Source: Lithobates sylvaticus
Taxonomy: Eukaryota; Chordata; Amphibia; Anura; Ranidae
Reading direction: 5' to 3'
Length of the DNA: 64,000 bases
Assembly: GCA_028564925.1 (NCBI GenBank)
Contig: CM053033.1
Span: forward strand, 207,826,142 to 207,890,141
In this document: piece after piece, positions 56,021 through 64,000 of the stretch
Layout: each line of letters starts with the position of its first letter
Position numbering within the stretch: the stretch's first letter is position 1
Translations under genes and position numbers: made by a program
Notes under the pieces: generated by a model
The model's input: only the letters and a program-made list of their open reading frames with translations
The model's database searches: none
What the model was told of the DNA's origin: nothing

Positions 56021-56872
56021 ACGTGTGTTAAAACAGGCACTTGTAGCACGATGACAACCCAGGAGCACAGCTGGGAGACCGCACAAAGCATTAGGACAGG
56101 AAATTCCTAAACAAAAACCTTCATGGTTTGATCACCTTTATTATTTTAATGACAGATTCAGCATAAAAAAATTATTGCAAATGACTTTTGAAATTCCATT
56201 ATCATGTTAAAGTTTATATGAGATTTTAGGGATCACCTGCAGACTGCTGAAAACGTGGCTCAAACACACAAGCTGCTGTCTTCACATGTGAATGCAGTAA
56301 AAGGTTTAATTGTATAGATCTGGAACAGAAAACAGCACACCCGTCCAATCAGCTCAGACAATAAAACCGACACTGTAGTCTGTCCTGCTGCCGGAGTCTA
56401 TTATTGGAGCAGAGAGTACAGTACAGTGAGTACAGTGAGGACACGTTGCAGGTATAGTACACTATTACACACACACAGCTCCCGCCCTCCCTGTATTATT
56501 AAGCACTAGAGACACGGCTTACTCATAATAATAATAATAATTACCTACTCAAAACCCGAAGCTTGCTGAATCAGTTCATTACGCGGCAGGACGGTGCAGA
56601 TGACAAGTTCTCCTGCCTGTGGATGTGTTGATTCCACTTCTTCTGCTGGTGTAAGGACTAAAAGACGCTGGACTGGAGGTAAGATAAAGGGATATGTTGG
56701 GGAATATGGGGAGGGGGTGGAGGATTCGGTCGGTTTTGCATTGTTTTTTTTTTTTTTTTTATTCAAGCCCCATCTATTACCATTTTATTTTCATATTGAA
56801 TTTATATAACACTGACAAATTCTGCAGCATTTACCGGGTGCATGGACCATTCAGTCCTTGCTCTGGTGCAGA
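56021..56872. other. No gene recognised
   Basis: Contains a short (AAT)n run at 56525-56540 and a T run at 56741. No exon or repeat family found. Confidence 0.45.
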
Positions 56873-56988
56873 TTAACCACTTTCCCTCCCGAAGATTTAC
56901 CCCCTTTTCATGACCAGGCCATTTTTTTTTACGATAAGGCTTTAACTGACAATTGTGCGGTCGTGCGATGCTGTACCCAATTAAAATG

Positions 56989-57719
56989 TACCGTATATAC
57001 TCGAGTATAAGCCGAGTTTTTCAGCAAATTTTTTTGTGCTGAAAATGCCCCCCTTTGGCTTATACTGGAGCCAAGCACTTTTCTGCAGCAGAGAATGACA
57101 TTTTCCAACCCGACTTTGGGGCACCGTATCTCGTGGCCACTTGGTGTGCAAACCCAGTGGAACTAGTACTACAGCATATTCAAAGATGGGGTTCCTAGCA
57201 CCAAGTGGCCCCGGGATACGGGGGCCCCAAAATCGGTTCGGAAAATGTCATTCTCTGCTGCAGAAAAGTGCTTGACATTTTCCAACCCGAATTTGGGGCA
57301 GCGTATATCAGGGCCACTTGGTGCTAGGAACCCCATCTTTGAATATGTTTTAGTGCTAGTTCCACTGGGTTTGCACACCAAATTTGGGGTTCCTAGCACC
57401 AAGTGGCCCCTAAATCGGTCAACTGTGTCCATCTGCAGCAATGTCATTTCGGGACCCTTTGGGTCCGGAGACCCCAAATTTTGGCTGCAGCTAGGGGGCA
57501 TCTAGGGACCCTTAACTATCAAGTTTAAGGTTCAGGGGACCTATGGCTGCAAATGGGCACAGTGAGGCTGCAAATGGGCATTGTTGACCCTCTTTTCCAC
57601 TTACAGTAGCTGCGCATTTCTCACCCTAGGCTTATACTCGAGTCAATTCCCATTTTTTGTGGTAAAATTAGGTGCCTCTGCTTATATTCGGGTCGGCTTA
57701 TACGCAAGTATATACAGTA
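56989..57719. mobile_element. MITE with GTATATACTCGAGTATAAGC ends, copy 2
   Basis: Ends TACCGTATATACTCGAGTAT and its near-inverse TATACGCAAGTATATACAGTA, flanked by TA. Same internal blocks as 8844-9584 (CACTTGGTGCTAGGAACCCC) in the opposite overall orientation. Nested in a family A element. Confidence 0.85.
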
Positions 57720-57721
57720 TG

Positions 57722-57755
<34 letters not shown>

Positions 57756-58084
57756 TAAGGGCTTTCTCTGCGGTCTCTTTTTTTTTGCGCTATAAACAAA
57801 GACCGACAATTTTGAAAAAAAAAATTACTTTTTGCTATAAAACATATCCAGTAACAAATCAAATTTCTTCATCAATTTAGGCCGTTATGTATTCTGCTAC
57901 ATGTTTTTGGTTAAAAAAAAAATCCCAAAAAAGGGTATATTGATTGGTTTGCGCAAAAAAGTTATAGCTTCTCTCTATGGGATAGATTTATGGAATTTGT
58001 ATTCATTTATTTTTTACTCGTAATGGCGGCGATCAGCGACTTACAGCAGGACTACGACATTGTGGCGGACAAATTGCACACATC

Positions 58085-58315
58085 GGCTACTCTCACATTG
58101 GGCCGTCGGCGGTAAACCGCCGCTATTTTTAGCGGCGCTTTACTGGCTAGTGGCTGAAAGGGTTAAAACCGCCCGCAAAGAGTCACTGCAGCGGCGCGAT
58201 GCCCATTGATTTCAGTGGGCAGGGGCGCTTTAGGAGTGGTGTATAGATGCGGCAAAGATGCGGCTTGCAGAACTTTTTTTGGCGTGCTGCCAGCGCACCT
58301 CTCCAGTGTGCATGC
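58085..58315. mobile_element. Fragment of the CTTTCACACTGG family
   Basis: CTCACATTGGG at the left, AGCGGCGCTTTAC and CTCCAGTGTG near the right resemble 4425-4714 and 35675-36064. The ends are degraded. Confidence 0.5.
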
Positions 58316-58404
58316 ACCCCAGAAGTGCAAAATTATGTACAGGTACGTGATTTTGCACAGGAGAGCTGCCTTGCGGCGTACATATACAGTCAGCAAGTAG
58401 TTAA

Positions 58405-58740
58405 GCCCTGTACACACGATCAGCATATCGTACAAACAATACTGCTTTCGAAGCGATCTTACAATAATCGAATCGTTAGTACACAGCTTTTGTCTGGAAC
58501 TTTCCAAAAGGGACAAACACAAATTTTTCTCATACAAGACCAAATCATACGATTTTTGTTAAATCAGTACAGTTTTCGTCCGAAAATACAATACATCACT
58601 CCTGAATTTTTATTCTATTGTATGAAAAATTTTCATACTTTAGTAAACCAAGTACACGATTTTGATCTGGTATCAGCCTCTTGCAGTCACTATATGGTAG
58701 AGCTCAAACTTGAAAAAGGGAGAAGAAGCACAAGTAGCCA
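58405..58740. repeat. Possible Harbinger-like MITE fragment
   Basis: CCCTGTACACACGATCAG directly follows the TTAA of the family A element and resembles the end at 4742. No right terminus found. Confidence 0.4.
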
Positions 58741-59229
58741 GTCACTTGTGCTCATGTGCTAACAAGGAACATGCTGACAGGAGGAGAGAACAGAGTGACA
58801 AAGCTTAGCCTACCAGTCTGCTGCTTCTCCTTTCACTGTCCAGTCAGAGGCTGGGGATAGGATAATACCCGTGAGTGTTACTTAACTGCAGCAGTGAAAA
58901 GTCAGGCCTCTCGTTCTGTCAGACAGGGCAGAGCTGTGTAAATTTGAGAACTGGATGGGCTGAAATACAAAATTCTTTGGCAGGTAAAACAACCCCCATA
59001 TTTATATATGCCATCCGTGTATTAAGCTGTTGGCCTGAAGTTCAGCTGTTAAGGTTCACTTCCAGGCTTTCAGGGCCGGTCCTCCTCCAGATTGAATGAT
59101 TGCCAGGATCATCCAACCCTCTTGCCAGGAGCCCCGGTTGGACAGGGGGAAGGTGGTGTTTGAAGCTAATCTGTTGCTGTTCAAAAAAGTGGTAACCACC
59201 TCAACTTATAACTGGGCTTTGTAGCAAGG
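58741..59229. other. No gene recognised
   Basis: Unremarkable sequence; no open frame, repeat or motif that I can support. Confidence 0.45.
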
Positions 59230-59404
59230 TGCACATGGAAGGGAAATCTACATCACAAACAAAAGATTTCCCAGTACACTTACCAGCCAGCCTGCAAAAC
59301 AACCAAATTGTTCTAACAGTTTACGTTAAAAACAGAGTATTTTGTTTGCACCCATTTGTAAATGTATGCATAAGCGGCAGTGCCCACGCCAAGGGACCTC
59401 TGTA

Positions 59405-60929
59405 CAGTGCCTTGCAAAAGTATTCACCCCCTTGTCTTTTTACCTATTTTGTTACATTACAGCCTTTAGTTCAATGTTTTTTTTTTTTTAATCTGAATTA
59501 TATGTGATGATCAGAACACAATAGTCTAAGTAAAATTTGAAAAAGCCCATAAAAAAACTCTGGTGCAACCAATTACCTTCAGAAGTCACATAATTAGTGA
59601 AATGATGTCCACCTGTGTGCAATCTAAGTGTCACATGATCTGTCATTACATATACACACCTTTTTGAAAGGCCCCAGAGGCTGCAACACCTAAGCAAGAG
59701 GCACCACCAACCAAACACTGCCATGAAGACCAAGGAACTCTCCAAACAAGTAATGGACAATGTTGTTGAGAAGTACAAGTCAGGGTTAGGTTATAAAAAT
59801 ATATCCAAATCTTTGATGATCCCTAGGAGCACCATCAAATCTATCATAACCAAATGGAAAGAACATGGCACAACAGCAAACCTGCCAAGAGACAGCCGCA
59901 CACCAAAACTCACGGACCGGGCAAGGAGGGCATTAATCAGAGAGGCAGCACAGAGACATAAGGTAACCCTGGAGGAGCTGCAGAGTTCCACAGCAGAGAC
60001 TGGAGTATCTGTACATAGGACGACAATAAGCTGTACGCTCCATAGAGTTGGGCTTTATGGCAGAGTGGCCAGAAGAAAGACATTACTTTCAGCAAAACAC
60101 AAAATGGCCCATTTTGAGTTTGTGAAAAGGCATGTGGGAGACTCCCAAAATGTATGGAGGAAGGTGCTCTGGTCTGATGAGACTAAAATTTTACTTTTTG
60201 GCCATCAAAGAAAACGCTATGTCTGGCGCAAACCCAACACATCACATCACCCAAGGAACACCATCCCCACTGTGAAACATGGTGGTGGCAGCATCATGCT
60301 GTGGGGATGTTTTTCAGCTGTCAGGACTGGGAAACTGGTCAGAGTTGAGGGAAAGATGGATGGTGATAAATACAGGGATATTCTTGAGCAAAACCTGTAC
60401 CACTCTGTGTGTGATTTGAGGCTAGGAGGGAGGTTCACCTTCCAGCAGGACAATGACCCCAAACACACTGCTAAAGCAACTTGAGTGGTTTAAGGGGAAA
60501 CATGTAAATGTGTAGTCAAAGCCCAGACCTCAATCCAATAGAAAATCTGACTTAAAGATTGCTGTTCACAAGCGCAAACCATCCAACTTGAAGGAGCTGG
60601 AGCAGTTTTGCAAGGAGGAATGGGCAAAAATCCCAGTGGTAAGATGTGGCAAGCTCATAGAGACTTATCCAAAGCGACTTGGAGCTGTGATAGTTGCAAA
60701 AGGTGGCTCTACAAAGTATTGACTTTAGGGGGGTGAATAGTTAGGACAAAATAACAGAAAAAGTCATTGTGCATATCTGTTTGCTGCACAATAAAAAAAA
60801 AAAAAAGTTGTGGGCATGTTCTGTAAATTAAATGATGCAAATCCCCAAACAATCCGTGGTAATTCCAGGTTGTGATGCAACAAAAACACGAAAAATGCCA
60901 AGGGGAGTGAATACTTTTGCAAGGCACTG
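59405..60929 (+). mobile_element. Tc1/mariner transposon, best-preserved copy
   Basis: Ends CAGTGCCTTGCAAAAGTATT and AATACTTTTGCAAGGCACTG are perfect 20-bp inverted repeats, flanked by TA (59403-59404, 60930-60931). 1525 bp. The transposase gene begins at 59723 and is open for 253 codons. The element looks recent compared with the other Tc1 copies here. Confidence 0.96.
59723..60720 (+). pseudogene. Tc1 transposase, open for 253 codons then broken
   Basis: The protein MKTKELSKQVMDNVVEKYKS... has an N-terminal helix-turn-helix (SGLGYKNISKSLMIPRSTIK), a second DNA-binding part with RTPKLTDRARRALIREA, and the DDE catalytic core: LWSDETKILLFG (first Asp), PTVKHGGGSIMLWGCFSA (Gly-rich box) and FQQDNDPKHTAKAT (second Asp). 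A TGA at 60482-60484 follows directly. The rest, including the region of the third acid (usually SPDLNPIEN), is legible to TATTGA at 60718 but has frame changes and stops. Family proteins are about 340 residues. Confidence 0.9.
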
Positions 60930-60984
60930 TATATACTGGGGTCCTAACTCTAAGTTTCCAGAGTCTCCATAGTAGGAGCGCATA

Positions 60985-61187
60985 CAAGGGCTCTTTCACA
61001 CGGGGCAGATCCGTATTGATCCGCCCCGTGAAGATCCGCTGCTCAGCGGGGATCGCACAGCTGTTCCCCGCTGAGCCGGCTGATGACAGGGCGGTCCCCT
61101 GCACGCTGTGCAGGGACCGCCCTGTCAGTTCTCCGCTCTCCTCTATGAAAAACAGACATACGGTCAGCATGTGTGAAAGGGGCCTAA
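60985..61187. mobile_element. MITE, GGGCTCTTTCACACGG ends, copy 2
   Basis: AAGGGCTCTTTCACACGGGG to GTGTGAAAGGGGCCTAAG. A shorter relative of 25627-25996. Internal foldbacks on CTGCTCAGCGGGGATCG and GGGCGGTCCC/GGGACCGCCC. Confidence 0.78.
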
Positions 61188-61234
61188 GAATGGATAGATT
61201 AGGACAGGTATGCCTGGAGGGAACCCACCCCTCC

Positions 61235-62200
61235 TTAACCACTTGCTTACTGTGCACTTAAAACACCCTTCCTGCCCAGACCAATTTTCAGCTTTCAGTG
61301 CTCTCTCACTTTCAGTGACAATTGCGCGGTCATGCAATGCTGTAACCAAATGAATTTTTTATCATTTTGTTCGCACAAATAGAGCTTTAGTTTGGTGGTA
61401 TTTATTCGCGACTCCGTTTTTTATTTTTTGCGATATAAGCGAAAACATAGCGGAAATTTAGAAAAAAAACAATATTTTCTCCTTTCTTTTTTAAAAGAAA
61501 TCCAATAAAATCAAATTTTGTCATAAATTTAAGCCAAAATGTATTCTGCTACATGTTTTTTGTAAAAAAAATTCCGTTAAGTGTATAATAATTGGTTCGC
61601 GCGATCACGGACATATGTACGCAAATGATCATGTAAAAGGGGTGTGCAGGTGATCACGGACATATGTGTGCAGATAATCATCATTGGCACATGTTATTTT
61701 ACTGGGACATATGTGAGGGACATGTGTTTTTATTATTTGGGGACATGTGTGTTTTGGGGACATGTGTTTTTACTGTGGGGACATGTGTGTTTTACTGTGT
61801 GGGGACACTAGACAGGTGATCAGTGAGTAAAAGCTGTAAAAAAAACAGCTAATACTCACTGATCACCAGCCGGCTGCAGCGATCCGCTCTCCTCTCCTCA
61901 CCGACAACTTCCGTGTGAGGAGAGGAGCGCCGATTGCCTAGCAACCGGCTGTTTGTTTACATCACATGACGGCTGTGATTCGTCACGGCCGTCATGTGAT
62001 CAGGAGGGCCAATCACCGAGCCCTCCTGCCGATCCGAGATGCGCCGTGTCCGGGTGACACGGCCGCATCGGGATCGCGCCGCTGCGCGGGCACGCGCGCG
62101 CGATCCCTCTACTTCTGAAGGACGTTCCGGAACGTCCATTCAGAAGTAGACGGCTCCCACCCGGCCGTATATGTACATTGGCCGGGTGGGAAGTGGTTAA
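61235..62200 (+). mobile_element. TTAA element family A, copy 5
   Basis: TTAA at 61235 and 62197, 966 bp. Left end TTAACCACTTGCTTACTG, right end GGCCGGGTGGGAAGTGGTTAA. The first 370 bp match the family; the right part has its own features: short repeats of GGGGACATGTGTGTTTTACT (61735-61805) and a GC-rich foldback with GACGTTCCGGAACGTC at 62121. Confidence 0.85.
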
Positions 62201-62826
62201 AAAGGCACAGCGATGCACGTAATACCCAGCAAGAGCACAATGGCAGTAAAGGCATCCAGTGAGTCCCTGCACCCAATTCATCCAACTGTACAACAATTTG
62301 TTGCTCTACCTTAAAAGGTTTACCTTAGCCTGGCAGTATGTATTGAACTGAGTGAAGGGGCTTGGAGTAAAGATCAGGAGAACATAAAACGTTCAAGTGG
62401 AACGTGCCACTGGAAGGGTAAAGGATTCCAGCACTACAGTAAAAATTGGCTGATTGTTCATACCTACCGGACTGCTTGCTTTATTTTCAGACGATGGGCT
62501 GTAGGTACAACAGTTGGAAGATGATAGGTTGGGCAATAAGAATTTTTTTGTAAGGTGACTTTTCAGACTTAATCCCCTTAGTCACTTAGAAGATGACATA
62601 TAACGCGCTGTCTGTCATTAACACAAGAAACAAGTCCTGGTATGAAGGTGAGGCTTTAGTGCATGCATGTCCTTGACAATTTAATGTAAATGTTAATGTT
62701 TAAAAAAATAAAAAATGATTCTTTGAATAGTATACAGTTATATTTGTGTATGCTAAACACAAAAAGGAATGGGTGTGGCTAAAAATGGTTCACTGAAACG
62801 GGGTGGTCACTCATAGATCACTCACC
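62201..62826. other. No gene recognised
   Basis: Ordinary mixed sequence without a feature I can name. Confidence 0.45.
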
Positions 62827-62834
62827 GTGTAGAG

Positions 62835-63734
62835 CAGGGGTGCCCAACCTTTTAAAGAGCGAGGGCCACTTAAGCAACTTGGTAACCGGTCGTGGGCCAC
62901 AATGAGCGGGTGGATGGCATGTCCCTGTCCACTCTGCACTTGGAGAGCGGACACGGACGCAGCCCACAATACTTTTTAGCGGATCATATTGGAGGTAGAA
63001 CACAAGTCGGTTTATGTCTGCCACTACTTAGAGGTGAATGGAGGGTCCAATTGGTCGGACTGACCATGTAAAAGGGGTCCAAGGCTGCTTTCACACTACA
63101 GGGGGTCCCCGAGTTACGAACTCGTTAGGGACTGCCCGCCTGTTCTTAACTCGGAAATGTTCGTAAGTCGCCCGCGCAGACCGACAATTACGGACATTTC
63201 CGATGTTCTATCAAATGCCGTTGTGCACATGCGTGGCAAATTACGGACATTTCCGATGTTTGCCGTCATTTTCCGAGGCTCCGTCTGGCCACGCATGCGC
63301 AGAACGGCCGAAGGACAGCGGAAAATGGCGGAGGGTCCACACAGCACCCGGTTCGTAAGTAGGGGATGTTCGTCGGTCGGGCGTTCGTAAGTTGGGGACC
63401 CCCTGTAATGCACTGCGGTTTACCCACACCACGTGTGCAATGAAGTGTACCTTTTGGCTTTCCTGCAATTTGCAATAGACTTCTATTATATTCTGCAGGT
63501 TTGGTGCACTTTCAGAAAGCTCACCAGGTAATAATAGAAGTCTATGGCTCAGTGCAAGTAACCCCGCAGGTAAATTGCTCTGCACCTGCGGATCAGTTTG
63601 AAAGCAGCCCAGTAACCACTGCAGAAAAGATATGCTCATAAAGACACTGTGATTTTAGTAATAAACTGACCGCGGGCCACATCAGAGGGCTCCGCAGGCC
63701 ACGTGGCCCCTGGGCCACTGGTTGGGCACCCCTG
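62835..63734. mobile_element. hAT-type element with nested MITE
   Basis: Ends CAGGGGTGCCCAACC and GGTTGGGCACCCCTG, with target copies GTGTAGAG (62827-62834) and GTGTAGGG (63735-63742). 900 bp including the nested element at 63099-63405. No transposase was seen. Confidence 0.9.
63099..63405. mobile_element. TA-flanked MITE nested in a hAT element
   Basis: 307 bp, CAGGGGGTCCCCGAGTTACG and its near-inverse ending GGGGACCCCCTG, flanked by TA (63097-63098, 63406-63407). Interior motifs ACGGACATTTCCGATGT appear twice (63182, 63243). Confidence 0.92.
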
Positions 63735-63742
63735 GTGTAGGG

Positions 63743-64000
63743 TGTAGTTACCGTAACCAAATACATATAAACACAGCAAAACCTGGTATAGGACCCCAGA
63801 AAAAGGGTTACTATGGTAACAGATGGATCATAGTAGAGTAAATCTTTAAAATATTTTATTAAGGCAAGAAATGGCAAAAATAGAAGTGTCGCCAAAAGGA
63901 TAACACAGCTTCACATATATACACAAGGCTGTCACTGCAACATTCCGTGACACGTATGTGCAACACCAAAATACTTTAGACATAAACATGACATACAACA
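63743..64000. other. Unassigned right edge
   Basis: AT-rich sequence running to the window edge. No feature recognised. Confidence 0.4.

Larger units (their letters stand above)
56873..58404 (+). mobile_element. TTAA element family A, copy 4, with two nested elements
   Basis: TTAA at 56873 and 58401; ends TTAACCACTTTCCCTCC and CAGCAAGTAGTTAA. 1532 bp, of which 56989-57719 is a nested MITE and about 58085-58315 a fragment of the CTTTCACACTGG family. Without them it would be near the size of the other family A copies. Confidence 0.8.
59230..60985. mobile_element. Dispersed repeat family C, copy 2, split by Tc1
   Basis: 59230-59404 and 60930-60985 together correspond to 25190-25420. The Tc1 copy lies between them at a TA. 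The copy at 25190-25420 has no insert at that point. Confidence 0.6.

Noticed and set aside
24810-64000. Neighbouring genes expected near PAF1 in mammals (for example MED29)
   Set aside because: I searched the open frames and splice-bounded segments for recognisable peptides and found only transposon proteins.

Overview
The window looks like nuclear DNA from a frog, most likely a true frog (Ranoidea). This is inferred from one vertebrate gene with conserved intron phases, embedded in the dense mix of Tc1, hAT, TTAA-type, Harbinger-like, L1/Tx1, CR1/L2 and Penelope copies that I associate with large ranid genomes. I could not run a species search.

The only host gene I can support is PAF1 (RNA polymerase II-associated factor 1, core subunit of the PAF1 elongation complex), on the + strand from 3984 to about 24810. 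Thirteen coding exons are visible (counted as exons 2-14 of the 14 expected from mammals). All have canonical AG/GT borders and consistent phases, giving 508 codons plus a stop. The short first coding exon with the start codon was not found. It lies upstream or is lost in the G-rich repeat that fills 1-3530. Introns 3, 6, 7, 10 and 11 are about 75-120 bp. Introns 2, 4, 5, 9, 12 and 13 are expanded to 1.5-5.8 kb, almost wholly by mobile elements and, in intron 13, by a 27-bp minisatellite.

Region by region: 1-3530, G-rich minisatellite; 3984-24810, PAF1 with intronic transposons; 24.8-26.6 kb, 3' flank with small DNA elements; 26.65-36.2 kb, two Penelope-like retroelement copies lying head to head, with an L2-like LINE, a Tx1/L1 ORF1 piece and three hAT or terminal-inverted-repeat elements nested inside; 36.2-44 kb, TTAA element fragment, hAT element, Tc1 copy and small inverted-repeat elements; 44-52.4 kb, an LTR-like fossil, inverted repeats, TTAA and hAT elements; 52.5-55.0 kb, a CR1-type LINE cut by a Tc1 copy; 56.9-64 kb, TTAA elements with nested insertions, the best-preserved Tc1 copy (59405-60929) and a 900-bp hAT element with its own nested insert.

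No tRNA, rRNA, CRISPR or bacterial-type features were seen. The most notable signals are structural: a 118-bp near-perfect hairpin inside a 13-bp target duplication in PAF1 intron 5; a recurrent 5' splice-site motif carried by TTAA-flanked elements, four of them in sense inside PAF1; reciprocal empty sites in the inverted Penelope pair; and two different hAT elements placed back to back sharing one 8-bp target site.
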